64,000 nt of DNA, from positions 33,309,958 to 33,373,957 of the forward strand of contig NC_041751.1 in NCBI RefSeq assembly GCF_004115215.2, in the 5' to 3' direction. The notes beneath the pieces are model-generated. The model was not told the origin of the DNA. It saw nothing but the letters and a program-made list of their open reading frames with translations, and did not search any database. Numbering within the stretch: position 1 is the first letter of the stretch; each line of letters opens with the position of its first letter. Shown here one piece after another: positions 22,176-34,345 of the stretch. This stretch comes from Ornithorhynchus anatinus (Eukaryota > Chordata > Mammalia > Monotremata > Ornithorhynchidae). The position numbers and the translations under genes are program-made.

Positions 22176-22844
22176 TAGTTCTGTTGGCTGGGCGCAGAGT
22201 ACTTCGAGGAGGACATGCGATTGAGTGGCCTCTGCCTGTGAGTAGTAACAGCAGCAATAGTAGTATTTACTGAGCACCTACCTGGTGAAATGCACTGGAA
22301 TGCCTTCCCTACAGTTCTCTGGCTTTCAATGCCAAGTAACCGCTCCAATAACCCTAGAGTCCATAACCCTCCAACAGCTGATGATGATGTGTTGCATGTA
22401 AAATTATGCCTATTCGTTGCGCTGCATGGTCAACGAGATGCATACGTGATTCAGAGCGTCTCCCAATTTTATTCTGCAGAATGGTCAAACACCAAACGTC
22501 GGGAGTTGATCAGTGTAAGACCCCAAAGACACTTTTTAGATTACATTTATATCCGAACAATAGTTCCCCCTTCCTCCCCTGTATGCGCATTTCAATCAGT
22601 GACTCAGGCATCCTGAGTCTCAGATAAGATTTGACACACTCTGGATGGTCAGCAGTAAAATTCAGCCCTATACAGGACTCTCCAAACCAGAGAATAGAAC
22701 TTTTTCAACTTTTCTTATTAGCATTTCAAAAGTTGGTGTTCCTCAAAGAGGTGTTACTTCACATAAGGGCTATGTTTCGAGCCAGTGGTGGTGCCTTGGC
22801 TCAGGTATGGCAGTTTCATTACATCGCTTTCCACAGGTGATGAT
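22176..22844. other. Unassigned low-repeat island
   Basis: About 670 bases between repeats without SINE or L2 similarity that I can see (clearest at 22280-22844). Short open frames on both strands give no recognisable protein. Confidence 0.45.
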
Positions 22845-23500
22845 TATGGTATTTGTTAAGCCCTTAATATGTTTTAAACACTGTTCTAAGCACTGGGGTA
22901 GATGCAAGGCAATCAGGAGGGACATAGTCCCTGTCCCACATGGGGCTCACAGTCTAAGTAGGAGGGAGAACAGATAATGAATCTTCATTTGTTGTTGTAT
23001 TGTACTCTCACAAACCTAGTACGGTGATTTGCACACAGTAAGCACTCAATGAATACAATTGAATGAATGAATGAATTTTGCTGAGGAGGAAACTGAGACG
23101 CAGAGAAATTAAATAATAATAATGATATTTGTTAAGCACAAATTATGTGCCAGACACTGTACTAAGCACTGGAGTGGATACCAGCAAATCAGGTTGGACC
23201 CAGTCCCTGTCCCATGTGGAACTCACAGTCTCAATCCCCATTTTCCAGATGAGGTAACTGAGACCCAGAGAAGTGAAGTGACTTGCTCAAGGTCACACAG
23301 CAGACAAGTAGCTTGGCAGGATTAGAACCCATGACCTTCTGACTCCCAGGCCCATGCTCTATTCACTATGCCACGCTGCTTCTTACTGTTAAAGGTCTTG
23401 ACCCAAAGAAACACAGCTGACTAGTGAAGAGCCAGGATTAGAACCCAGGCCCCTCGACTCCCAGGTCCATGTTCTTCCTACTAGGCCACACCGCTCCACG
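22845..23500 (-). mobile_element. SINE split by an L2 end and a second SINE
   Basis: Reversed SINE pieces at 22845-22985, 23078-23110 and 23386-23500. A forward L2 tail (22987-23077) and a complete reversed SINE (23111-23385) are inserted in it. Confidence 0.75.
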
Positions 23501-23574
23501 ATGATTAAGATGATGATGATGGTCACGTTGATGAACGACCACCACGCTGAGTGGTTCATGACAGCAAATCTCCA

Positions 23575-23998
23575 CAGGTTAGGTATCCACCCCAGTGCTT
23601 AGCAAGGTGTCTAGCATGTAGTAAGCGCTTAAGAAATGGCACAGTTATTACTATCATTATTACTTTACTCCAAGGCACATAGGATGACAGTTCAACCAGA
23701 GATTTTATCAATCCCAGCCTCCTCTGGGGCCTGGGGAAGAAGCTTAGTTTAGTGGAAAGAGCACGGGCTTGAGAGCCAGAGGTCGCGGGTTCTAATCCCA
23801 GGTCTGCCGCTTGTCTGCTGTGCGCCCTTGGCCAAGTCACTTAATTTCTCTGGGCCTCAGTTTCCTCATCTGTAAAATGGGGATTAAGACTGTTCAACCT
23901 CCGTGGAACAAGCTGATTACCGTGTTGCTGCTTAGAACAGTGCTTGGCACGTGGTAAGCACTTAACAAACACCCTCATCATTATTATTATTATTATCA
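23575..23998 (+). mobile_element. SINE tail and complete SINE
   Basis: Partial tail 23575-23645, then a full copy 23733-23998 ending in (ATT)n. Confidence 0.78.
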
Positions 23999-24156
23999 AA
24001 GACATGAGATTCAGAGACAGATAGCTGACCTAGATAGGAAGTGGAATATATCCAGCTACCTCAAGAAGGGGCACTGATTCCTGTCTCTCCTGAGGAATCT
24101 CTGTTAGGTCAATTAGCCATGGCTCATTTGCGGGTCTGAAGGTCTGGGTTCATCTC

Positions 24157-24378
24157 GTCCCTGATTGGTGGGCAGCAGGGAGGGGAGTCTGGGCATTTCC
24201 AGAGATGTCTCTGTTGGATTATCAGAGCAGATTATTACTCATTCACTCACACACTAATCACTCCTCGAGGGAGGGGAGAGATGAAGAAAGCGGCTGATAA
24301 ATGCTGCCTCGGCCTCATCCTGTCGGAGTCTGACTGTCGGCCAGCTGTTTTCCCAGCCAGCCTGAGAGATGGAGACAG
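24157..24378 (+). promoter_or_regulatory. Candidate promoter and noncoding exon 1 of V1R gene 5
   Basis: TAATCA at 24255-24260, a palindrome variant TCCTCGAGGGA at 24262-24272, GATAAAT near 24295, leader ATG at 24369, donor GTGAGT at 24379. The target exon is 4.3 kb away. Confidence 0.6.
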
Positions 24379-24620
24379 GTGAGTAGGATAAAGCCACCTC
24401 TCTGTCAGGGAGGGTTCAGGGTCAGAGTCTGAACGGGGAGGAGTAGTGGACGCTAGTACCTGCGGGCTAGGACTGGTGTGTGATTTTTGTGTTCCGGACA
24501 CTGGAATAAGGAGAACGAAATGGGGGGACTGTGTTTCCAGCCCTGGAGGCAAATTGGTGGGGTAGGGAGGGAGGCAGGAGATGGGATGATCCTGCCAAAT
24601 AACCAAAATGGCTTCACTTG

Positions 24621-24994
24621 GCTTGTGTGAGAGTCCCAGCTGCCTGCATAATAAGGACGGTAATAAGAGTAGAAGAATTTGTTAAGTGCTTACTATGTGC
24701 CAAGCACTGTTCTAAACCCTGGGGTAGATACAAGCGAATCAGGTTGTCCCACGTGGAGCTAGCAGTCTTAATCCCCATTTTACAGATGAGGTCACTCAAG
24801 TACAGAAAAGTATTAAGTATTAAAAGTAATAATGATTTGCCCAAGATCACCCAGCAGACAATTGGCGGAGCAGGGATTAGAAGCCACGACGTCCGACTCC
24901 CAAGCCCGGGCTCTTGCCGCTAGGTCCTGTTTCTTGTCTTGTGTGAGAGTCCCAGCTGTCTGCATAATAATTACAGTAATAATAGTAATAGAAA
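24621..24994 (-). mobile_element. SINE flanked by a long direct repeat
   Basis: Reversed SINE 24655-24935. The roughly 50-base sequence TTGTGTGAGAGTCCCAGCTG... occurs at 24621 and again at 24939. Confidence 0.7.
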
Positions 24995-24999
24995 TAGTA

Positions 25000-25955
25000 G
25001 TAATAATATTTACTGAATAAGCAGAGTGCACCGTACCGAAGTAAGTACTTGGAAAATTCAAGCAAGTGACACATTCCCGGCCCACCGGGACCTTCCACTC
25101 CATTGGAGAATGCAGACATGCACGTGTTTACAAATGGAGTGATCAAAACGAATTATTGAACGTACAAATGAAGGAATGCATATACATAAGAGCTGAGAAT
25201 GACTATAAATGAGTACGTAAATGACGGAGATGGCTGATGAGTTTATGCGATTTGGGATACTGGGAAGGAAATAAGCAGGGAAGAGGTGGAGGAGGAGGTG
25301 GGATCTGGGGAAGAATTTGATTGAAGCGAGAGCTGTGGTCTGTCTCAATGTGGGGAGGGAGGGAGTTTCAAGTTGGGAACAGTATGAGTGAGGGGAGGGC
25401 CGAATGATCACAGTGAATTGGAGAATAGAGGGAGTAGAGAGATAGGTAAGGGAAAGAGAGTTTTTTTTAATGTTATTTGCTAAGCACTTACTGTGTTTGT
25501 TCATTCATTCATTCAATAGTATTTATTGAGCGCTTACTATGTGCAGAGCACTGTACTAAACGTTTGGAATGTATAAATCGGCAACAGATAGAGACAGTCC
25601 CTGCCCAATAACGGGCTTACAGTCTAATCGGGGGAGACGGACTGACAAAAACAATAGCAATAAATAGAATCAAGGGGATGTACATCTCATTAAAACAATA
25701 GCAATAAATAGAATCAAGGCGATGTATATGTCATTAACAAAATAAATAGGGTAATAAAAAATATATACAAATGAGCAGAAGAGCACAGTGCTGAGGGGAG
25801 GAGAAGGAAGGGGGGAGGAGCAGAGGGAAAAGGGGGGAAGTTCATTCATTCAATCGGATTTATTGAACACCGCATTAAGTGCTTGGGAGAGTGCAACAGA
25901 GCAATAAACAGACACGTTGCCTCCCCACAACAAGCTCACGGTTTAGAGGACGAGC
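25000..25955 (-). mobile_element. Three reversed L2 3' regions
   Basis: 25000-25470 (old), 25497-25838 (young; 42 bases doubled at 44-bp spacing at 25651 and 25695), 25839-25955. Confidence 0.75.
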
Positions 25956-25969
25956 TCACGAGCCCGCTG

Positions 25970-26350
25970 TTCAAAGTGGCACACTTAGGAGTAGATATAT
26001 GATAATCTGGTTGGACAAAGTTCCTGTCCATTATTAATCCCCATTTTACAGATGAGGTAACTGAGGCACAGAGAAGTGAAATGGACTTATCCAAAGTCAG
26101 CAGACGTGACAGTGCTGGAATCACAACCCAGGTTTTTCTGGATTTCTGCTGGGTAGCGTTTATGCTGGGTGACCTTGGGCAAGTCACTTGACTTCTCTGT
26201 GCCTCAGTTACCTCATCTGTACAATGGGGATTAAGACTGTGAGCCCCATGTGGGACAAAGACTTGTCCAACCCTATTTGCTTGTATCCACCCCAGCCCTT
26301 AAAACAGTACCTGGCACTTAGTAAGCACTTAACAAATACAACAATTATTA
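25970..26350. mobile_element. Two truncated SINEs, tail to head
   Basis: Reversed partial copy to about 26160, then forward copy lacking its head to about 26350. Confidence 0.7.
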
Positions 26351-26479
26351 TTATTACTACTACTAATAATATTATATTTAAGAAGTAAAGGGTATTGCTT
26401 AGATACAGAAATTAAGTCATTGGTATTGATTTATTTGTCAATATTGATATAAAATCAGTCCATCTAACAATGGTTCTAA

Positions 26480-26746
26480 TTCTAATAATAATAATGTTGG
26501 TATTTGTTAAGCGCTTACTATGTGCCGAGCACTGTTCTAAGCGCTGGGGTAGACACAGGGGAATCAGGTTGTCCCACGTGGGGCTCACAGTCTTAATCCC
26601 CATTTTACAGATGAGGTAACTGAGGCACAGAGAAGTGAAGTGACTTGCCCAAAGTCACACAGCTGACAAGTGGCAGAGCCGGGGTTCGAACCCATGACCT
26701 CTGACTCCAAAGCCCGTGCTCTTTTCCACTGAGCCACGCTGCTTCT
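26480..26746 (-). mobile_element. Young, near-consensus Mon-1 SINE
   Basis: Complete reversed copy with an intact Pol III B-box core (GGGTTCGAAC read on the + strand). Confidence 0.85.
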
Positions 26747-27400
26747 GGCTCTGCCACTTTCCTGCTGTGTGCCTTGGGCAAGTCTCTTAAATTCCCTTGG
26801 CCTCAATTTTTTCATCTGGAAAATGGGAATTAAATCCTACTCCCTCCTACTTAAACCATGAGCCCCATATGGGACAGGCATCGTGTGTGACCTGATCAAC
26901 CCGTATCTATCCCAGCACTTAGTACTGTTTGGCACATAGTGCTAAGTATAAATATTATTATTACTCCCTCCTACTTAGACTGTGAGCCGCATACCGGAAA
27001 TGTACTATGTCCAACGTGAATATCTTGTACCTCTCCGAGCACTTAGTACAGTGCTCAGCACACTGTAAGTGCTTAACAAATACAACAATTACTTACCGAG
27101 TGCCTTCGGCATGCAGTGCACATACAAAACTCTTTGGAGAGAACAGCAGAATTATTAGGCACTATCCTTGCCTTTAAAGAATTTATGACTTAATGTTACG
27201 GATTGAATCCCTACTGTTGGTTTGGAGTCAGAGGGTCTGGATTCCAATCCTGCTCCACCACTTATTTGCTGTCTGACCAGGAGTTAGTCACTTAACTTCT
27301 CTGGGCCTCTGTCTACTCATCTATCAAATGGGGATTATGTACTTGTTCTCCCCTTCCCCTCAGATTGAGAGTCCCATATGGAACAGGAACTGTAAAACTT
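26747..27400. mobile_element. Diverged SINE and L2 remnants
   Basis: Headless forward SINE to about 26950, SINE/L2 tail to 27090, reversed L2 27090-27200, partial forward SINE 27210-27400. Confidence 0.6.
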
Positions 27401-27429
27401 GTAAAAATGATTATCAACAATAGGGATTA

Positions 27430-28345
27430 TTATCGTTATTATTTTCAAAGTACTGTATTAAATGCTTGGGAGAATACAGTAAGATCAGTGTAAAGGATCA
27501 TGGCTCTTAAAGATCTTACAGGGAATAAACATCTTCTGGGGGGCAGAGAACTGTTCTAAGTACTTGGGAGAGTTCAATAGAGTTAGAAGGTGCCACTCCT
27601 GTTCTCGAGGAGTTTAAGTAGTAATCAGAATTAGATCTAGTGGTGACCACGATAGCAACAGTAAAAAGTGCAAAGGTTTGTAAATCCGGGTAGATGAGTA
27701 GACTTTCCCTAGTTTTACGTAGGTACTTTATCTTACCAAGAATACTGTCTTTTCTGAAGCACTTACTTTGTGCAAAGTACTGGGATAGATACAAGGTTAT
27801 CAGATTGGATGCAGTCACTGTCCCACAAGGGGCTCACAATCTAATATGATAATAATAATAACAATAATAACTGTACTATATTGTTTCAATTGTTTCAATG
27901 AGATGTTCATCCCCTTGATTCTATTTATTACTACTGTTTTTGTCCGACGTCTGCCCCTATTAGACTAAGCCCGTCAAAGGGCAGGGACTGTCTCTATCTG
28001 CTACCGATTTGTACATTCCAAGCGCTTAGTACAGTGCTCTGCACATAGTAAGCGCTCAATAAATACTATTGAATGAATACTATATCTTAAACGCGGGCTT
28101 TTGTGGCAAGCAGTGGGGTACATATAAGTCAAGCAGATCAAAAACAGTCTCTGTCCCACATGGGGCTTGCATTATAAGGATATTGAATCCCCATTTTACA
28201 GATGATGAAACTGGGGCACAGAGAAGTTAAATGACTGGCCCAGGGTCACAAAGTAGGCAAGCAGAAGATCTAGGATTAGAACCCAGGTCCTATTAGAAAC
28301 CAGGTCCTCTGACTCCCAGGCCTGTACCCGTTCCACTAGGCCATG
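27430..28345. mobile_element. L2 and SINE block in gene 5 intron
   Basis: Reversed L2 27430-27680, partial SINE 27745-27845, young forward L2 tail 27895-28080 ending TACTATTGAATGAA, reversed SINE 28083-28345. From 28346 to the acceptor is gene-proximal unique sequence ending in a CT tract. Confidence 0.7.
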
Positions 28346-28713
28346 TTATTGTTTTTAATATTATTACTGAGCCCCAAACTAATAATTCCCAATCCTTCCT
28401 GAGGAAATTGGAACAAAGCAATGACTGATTTTATCATAGGACCTGTTACAAACCCTATAGGATATCTGAATTGTTAATTCTCATTTTAACTTGCTATCAA
28501 ATCTGTAGGGTGTAGGAATATATATTCTGCCCCAATGAAAGCTTCTCTCTGCATTGGCCTCTGATTCTCTCTCATTCTTCTCTCCCTCTTTTACTCTCTC
28601 CTTTCCCTCGCTTACTCTCCTCCCTTCTCTCTCTCTCTCTCTATCTCTATCTCTCTGTTTCTCTCCAGATTGCTGTGCAAGAAACCTCTAGTTCTAACAG
28701 AGAATCAGTCTGA

Positions 28714-29643
28714 ATGGAAGTCAGTGACATCTCCTTTGGGATGGTGATGTTATTACAGATCAGCATCGGCCTCTCAGTGAACATCTTCCTCCTCCTGTTT
28801 TATGCCCATGTGATCTCCACCAGCCACAGTCTCAGCTCCCCTAACCTGATCCTGGCCCACTTGGCCTTCGCCAACACCATCATCCTCCTCACCGGGGCAA
28901 TCCCGGATGCTCTGTCAATCTGGGGGTTGGAGAATTTTCTGAGTGACGTTGGCTGTAAATTCATCATTTACTCCTATCGAGTAGCCCGGGGTCTCGTCAT
29001 CTGCACCACCTGCCTCCTGAGCGTCTTCCAGGCCGTCACCATCAGCCCCGGCACCTCCCGGTGGGCGGGGGTCAAAGCCAAGTTACCCAAATACGTCGTC
29101 CCGTCCTGTGCTCTCTCCTGGGTGCTCAACCTGGTGGTCGACCTTACGGCCCCAATGGACGTGACAGCTCCCCGGAACAGTAGCAGCGTTCTAATCATAT
29201 TTGATCTTAAATACTGCACTGTGGTCACCATGAGTTCAGAAACGGCCCTGATCAACGCTGTCATGTTCTCCGTGTGGGACCTGTTCTTCGTGGGGCTCAT
29301 GAGCTCGGCCAGCGGCTACATGGTGTTCATCCTCCACAGACACCACCGGCAGGTCCAGCATCTCCACGGGCCCGGACGCTCCCCCAGGGAGATGCCCGAG
29401 GTCCAGGCGGCCAAGAGGATCGTCGCTCTGGTCACCCTCTACGTCCTCCTCTACGGGGAACAGTCCATCATGCTGAGTGTTTTACTCAACATGAAAGAAA
29501 AGTCTTCTCTGCTGGTGATCAGTCACATGGTCGGATCACCCGCCTTCTCCGTGGTCAGTCCGTTCCTAGTGATTCACAGTAACAGGAAGATGAAAGGCCT
29601 TTGGAAAAGGGACTCTTCTGGGTCCAAATTGGATTCCTCATAG
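28714..29643 (+). CDS. V1R gene 5, intact vomeronasal type-1 receptor
   Basis: 309 residues. The signature TTCLLSVFQAVTISP lies at 98-112, with Cys81 and Cys168; a sequon NSS lies at 155-157, before the second-loop cysteine. It is more diverged from both tandem groups, with an insertion of one residue in extracellular loop 2. At the end of TM6 it reads YGEQS where all other copies read YGRQ, a charge reversal at an otherwise fixed position. The acceptor CAG ends at 28668, 45 nt before the ATG. The nearest promoter cassette in the same orientation has its donor at 24379, so the predicted intron is about 4.3 kb, the longest here, filled with SINE and L2 insertions. That pairing is by order only, so it is less certain than for the others. 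Confidence 0.97.
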   Translation: MEVSDISFGMVMLLQISIGLSVNIFLLLFYAHVISTSHSLSSPNLILAHLAFANTIILLTGAIPDALSIWGLENFLSDVGCKFIIYSYRVARGLVICTTCLLSVFQAVTISPGTSRWAGVKAKLPKYVVPSCALSWVLNLVVDLTAPMDVTAPRNSSSVLIIFDLKYCTVVTMSSETALINAVMFSVWDLFFVGLMSSASGYMVFILHRHHRQVQHLHGPGRSPREMPEVQAAKRIVALVTLYVLLYGEQSIMLSVLLNMKEKSSLLVISHMVGSPAFSVVSPFLVIHSNRKMKGLWKRDSSGSKLDSS

Positions 29644-29654
29644 GGACCCAGTGA

Positions 29655-30460
29655 ATGTAGCTCATTGTGGGCGGTGAATGTGCCTGGTTGTTGTTGCACT
29701 CTTCCCAGTGCTTAGAACAGTGCTCTGCACACTGTAAGTGTGCAGTAAATACAATTGACTGACTGCAGCTCAACATTGATCTCTTTCCCCTCTAGACTGT
29801 GAGCTCGTAATGGGCAGGGAGTGTGTCTGATAATTCTGTTGCATAGTACTCTACCAAGTGCTTAATACAGTCCTCTGCACACAGTAAGCTCTCAGTAAAT
29901 ATCACTGATTGATTGATTTCACTCAATCTGCCAGTATATTGCATTATCTGCATGGCTTAGTGGAAAAAGCAGGGGCCTGGGAGTCAAGTTATGGGTTCTA
30001 ATCCCGATTCCATCCATTTATCAGCTGTGTGACTTTGGGCAAGTCACTTAACTTCTCTGTGCCTCAGTTACCTCGTCTGTAAAACGGGGATGAAGACTGT
30101 AAACCCCATGTGGGACAACCTGATTACCTTGTACCCCCCACCCCCCGCACCCCAGAGCTTAGAACAGTGCTTGGCACAAAGTAAGCACTTAATAATGCCA
30201 TCATTATTATTATTACTATTAGTAAGTGCTAAACAAATATCGTCGTTATTATTTATTGTACACACTGTCTTGCAAGCTCTGTGCTAAGCACATGGGAGAG
30301 CACAATAGACTTAATTGATAGAATATCTTCCCTCAGGGGCCTCACAATCCAGTAATAGCATTGACTAAGAACCTAGTGTGTGCAGAGCACTCTACTAAGC
30401 ACTGGGGAGAATACAGTAGAGTGAGAAAACATGATCCCTGCCCCCATGGAGGTTAGTCAG
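29655..30460. mobile_element. L2 and SINE block after gene 5
   Basis: Forward L2 tails 29655-29925, SINE 29948-30235 with a C-rich interruption near 30128-30150, reversed L2 pieces 30245-30460. Confidence 0.7.
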
Positions 30461-30521
30461 CTTCGTGTCATCCCTGAAAACAGTTGTACCTATCAGCTAA
30501 AAGACCTGGACCTAATGAAGC

Positions 30522-30925
30522 AGCCTGGCCTAGTGGATAGAGCATGGGTCTGGGGATCAGAATCGCATCTCTGGCACCTGTCTGCTATGTGACCTCGGGC
30601 AAGTCACTGAACTTCTCTGTGCCTTAGTTTCCTCATCTGTAAAATGGGGTTAAGACTGTGAGGCCCATTTGGGGCAGGGACTGTGTACTTGTTTCGTTTG
30701 GTTGTCTGTTTCCCCCTTCTAGACTGTGAGCCCGATGTGGGGTAGGGATTGTCTCTGTTGCCGAATTGCACTTTCCAAGCGCTTAGTATGGTGCTCCGAA
30801 CACAGTAAGCACTCAATAAATACGATTGAATGAATGAATGAATGAATGAATGAACCTGATTAGTTTGTATCTGCCCCAGTGCTTAGAACAGTGCTTGACA
30901 CATAGTAAGTGCTTAACAAATACCA
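30522..30925 (+). mobile_element. SINE interrupted by a young L2 end
   Basis: SINE halves 30522-30680 and 30855-30925; L2 tail with (GAAT)n end in between. Confidence 0.75.
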
Positions 30926-31254
30926 TTGTTTATTGTTATTATTATTACTATTATCATTCCTGGGTACATAACTCCCCAGCCTCTGTCCTTCAGTCCTCCG
31001 GATTCCAGAATGGGAGTAGAAGTGAGGAAGGAGGGAGAGGTTGGGAAAAGGTATAGGTATCAGATGCAGTTTTTCCCAATCTCCATTGGTCCTCAAGCCC
31101 CTAAAACTTCTGCCTTCTATGAATCCCCTCCACCAGGGCCATCATCAGCATCATTATCACCATCATCATTCATTAATTCCTTTTTTTTTTAAGCATCTTG
31201 TCATTCTCTACTCCCTCCTATCTGAAATGTATTTAGTGAGTCTCTTCCCATGAG
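30926..31254. other. Unassigned sequence between repeats
   Basis: ATT-rich start, purine-rich middle and CAT-rich patch; no gene or clear repeat seen. Confidence 0.4.
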
Positions 31255-32060
31255 CTTGAAAACTCCTTAAAGGCAGGTAACGTGTCTATTAATTCTATTG
31301 GACTTTTCCTTGCGCTCAGTACAGTGATCTGGAAACAGAAGGTGCTCAATAAATACTATTAGATTGTGAATCCCTAGAGGGACGGGGGTATGGTCTAACT
31401 CTCACCTATTTTCCTCAAACGTGAAGTAAAGTGCTCTGCACATATTGAGCATTTAATAAATACTATCAATCAGTCCATCATATTTATTGAGCACTTCTGT
31501 GGGCAGAACACTGTACTAAGCTCTTGGGAGAGTACAAAGAAGCGGAGTCGGTAGACATGTTCCCTGCACACAAACAGCTCACAGTCTGGGGGGGAGACAG
31601 ACGTGAATATAAATAAATTATGGATATGTACATAAGTGCTGTGGGGCTGATGGAGGAGAGAAGAAAGGGACTGGAAATCCTAATGCAAGGGTGATGCAGA
31701 AGGAAGTGGGAGAAGTGGAAATGAGGACTTAGTCAGGGAAGACCTCTTGGAGGAGATGTTCATTCATTCAATCGTATTTATTGAGCACTTACTTTATACA
31801 AAGCACTGTAATAAACACCTGGGAGAGTACAATACAACAATAAACAGACACATTCCCTATCCACAACTAGAGACGAGCTTACAGTTTAGAAATGTGCTTT
31901 TAATAAGGCTTTGAAGGTGAAGAGAGCGAATATCTGTTGATTATGAAAAGGGAGGGAGGTCCAGGTCAGAGACAGGATATGGGCAAGGAGTCAGCGGTGA
32001 GACAGATGAGATTGAGGTACAGTGAGTAGGTTGGCCTTAGAGGAGCAAAGTGTGTGGGCT
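31255..32060. mobile_element. L2 3' regions, one nested
   Basis: Forward tails 31255-31460; a long reversed L2 31465-32060 is split by a second, younger reversed L2 end at 31759-31890. Confidence 0.75.
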
Positions 32061-32382
32061 GGGTTGCAGTAGAACATCGGGGAGGTAAGGTAGGAGGAGC
32101 CACAGGGACCTCCTTGGCTCAAGACACCAGCCTGAGAGAGGGCTGACCCTTGGAAGACATGAGGACACTGCTATCATGAAATTATAAAAGACCGTCGGCA
32201 ATAGACATTTCTACTCCTTTATTCACTGGACTGAGAGTGCTTCTCTCGGTTTGGACCTCAGAGATCCCTCTGGCCCCGGCTCCATCCACTGCAGACCCAA
32301 CCAACTCCGCCGAGATCCCTGGGAGCTTCGGCCCTGTGGAACAGATACAGCGGAAGTGGGGACCCCAGGGGGACCCCCACAA
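32061..32382. other. Unassigned sequence beyond the gene 6 3' flank
   Basis: No gene or clear interspersed repeat seen. Confidence 0.4.
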
Positions 32383-32655
32383 CAATAATTGTGGTATTAA
32401 GCGCTCACTACGTGCCAGGCACTGTACCAAGCACTGGGGCCGGAGGGATGCAAACAAATCGGGATAGACGCAGTCCCTGTCCCACATGGGACTCACAGAC
32501 TTAATCCCCATTTTACAGATGAGGTTACTGAGGCACCCAAGTAAGTTAAGTGACTTGCCCAAGGTCACCCAGCAGAGAAGTGGCAGAGCGGGGATTAGAA
32601 CCTAGGTCCTTCAGATTCCCAGGCCTGTGCTCTATCCACTAGGACCCGCCGCTTC
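32383..32655 (-). mobile_element. Mon-1/MIR-type SINE
   Basis: Complete reversed copy, 290 bases beyond the gene 6 stop. Confidence 0.8.
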
Positions 32656-32942
32656 TCTCACATTTTATAGTCCAACATTTAGATGATTTATACGGTGGTC
32701 CTCAGGGATGGAACTGGCTCAGCGTATAGCCTGGGGTGAGTGATGGATGACAGCTGAAATACAGCTGCATCACCCCCTTCTGTCACGGAGGACTGGGCCC
32801 TGCAGGGAGTTGAGTCTGAGCCACAAAGGGCAGCTCTGCTGGGTTTTTGCAGCCTGGACGTTCTGGTCACTCTCACTTTGTGCTCACTCCCCCTCCGGGA
32901 CCAAAGGGAATCTGTTGGAGACCAGGCAGCTTCCCTGGGATT

Positions 32943-33869
32943 CTACGAGGCATCCGGGTTGGAAATGAGAGGTTCCTTTTTCCGGAACAGTCTCATCCTC
33001 TGATCACCGTGAATGACCAAAAATGGACTGACAGTGGAGAAAGTGGGTGCCCAGAGCACGTGGCTGCTCATCAGCAGAGGGGAGGTTTCTCGTCTATTTA
33101 ATAAAATGCTGAATGTAATTGTCTGTCGCCCATAGAGGAGGACGTAAAGGGTGACCAGAGCAACGACTCTCTTGGCCGCTCTGACCTCGGGCATCGCCTT
33201 GGGGGAGCGGCCGGGCCCGTGGAGGTGGCGGACCTGCCGGTGGTGTCTGTGCAAGACAAATACCATGTAGCCGCTGGCCAAGCTCATGAGCCCCACGAAG
33301 AACACATCCCAGGCAGATATCACGACCGCGTTGATTAAAGTTAATTTTGCACTCATAGGGATTGCTGAACAATATTTAAGATCGAATACGACTTGGACAC
33401 TGCTGTTGTTCCGGGGGCCTGTTATGTACAACAGTGCCGCTTTGCCCATCAGTAGACTGAAGACCCAGAAGAGGAGGCAGGAGGGGATGATGCACTTGTA
33501 CAATTTGGCTTTGACCTCTGCCCACCAGGTGCCAGGGCTGATGGTGATGGCCTGGAAGACGCTCAAGAGGCAGGTGGTGCAGATGGCAAGGCTCCGGGCC
33601 ACTCGGTAAAGATACATGAGGATTTTACATCCGAATTCGTCCAGGAAATTTCTCATCCCCCAAGATGACAGGGTCTCGGGGATTCCTCCGCTAAGGAGGA
33701 GGATGATGTTGGCCAAGGCCAGGTGGGCGATGATTAGGTCGGAAGAGCTGAGCTTGTGGCTGGCAGAGACCACATTGATGTAAAAAAGGAGGAGGAAGAC
33801 GTTGACCGACAGGCCGATGCTGATCTGGGTCAGCATCACTGTCCCAAAGAAGATGTCACTGCCTTCCAT
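32943..33869 (-). CDS. V1R gene 6, intact vomeronasal type-1 receptor on the minus strand
   Basis: 308 residues, the only intact receptor here on the minus strand. The signature TTCLLSVFQAITISP is present. One residue is missing just after it (GTWWAEVKAKL, where paralogs have GTSxWAGVKAKL). A sequon NSS precedes the second-loop cysteine, as in gene 5, its nearest relative by sequence and by promoter cassette. The acceptor is at 33917-33918 (read as AG on the minus strand), 47 nt before the ATG. The candidate first exon ends at 35493, giving a compact 1.6-kb intron. It is convergent with gene 5. Confidence 0.97.
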   Translation of the reverse strand: MEGSDIFFGTVMLTQISIGLSVNVFLLLFYINVVSASHKLSSSDLIIAHLALANIILLLSGGIPETLSSWGMRNFLDEFGCKILMYLYRVARSLAICTTCLLSVFQAITISPGTWWAEVKAKLYKCIIPSCLLFWVFSLLMGKAALLYITGPRNNSSVQVVFDLKYCSAIPMSAKLTLINAVVISAWDVFFVGLMSLASGYMVFVLHRHHRQVRHLHGPGRSPKAMPEVRAAKRVVALVTLYVLLYGRQTITFSILLNRRETSPLLMSSHVLWAPTFSTVSPFLVIHGDQRMRLFRKKEPLISNPDAS

Positions 33870-34019
33870 TCATGTATCTTCTCAGTCACAACCAGGGGAG
33901 ACCACCTACAAGCAATCTGTGGAGAGAGAATCAGAGACACAGAGACAGACACACACACAGAGAAAAAGAGACAGCTAGAGACAGTACTTGAGTAGTCAGT
34001 ACTTAATACACCTCTGTAG

Positions 34020-34145
34020 TCACCTATGAGCTCGTTACGGGCAGGGAATGTGTCTGTTTATGGTTATACTGTACTCTCCAAGTGCTTAGTACTATGCTTT
34101 GCACACAGTAAACTCTTGATAAATACGATCGATTGACGGAATGAA
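34020..34145 (+). mobile_element. L2 3' end in the gene 6 intron
   Basis: Forward tail ending in (GAAT)n. Confidence 0.75.
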
Positions 34146-34345
34146 TGAATGAAAAGAATAAAAGATAATCGTATTACATCTGATTTTCACTAATCATGAT
34201 TTGGCCGGTACCGTTTCGTCTCTTTCAGCAAGGGAAGTGGCGAAAAACAGCAGTTGGGGTTACCGCAAGAGAGGAGACATTGTTAAGATTGTTGACATTA
34301 AGACTGCTTTCTCTTACGAGTTTTCTGGTTGGTTAATGGTCATTA

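Noticed and set aside
22280-22844. Possible LTR or retroviral remnant
   Set aside because: No gag, pol or env similarity and no terminal repeats seen; left unassigned.
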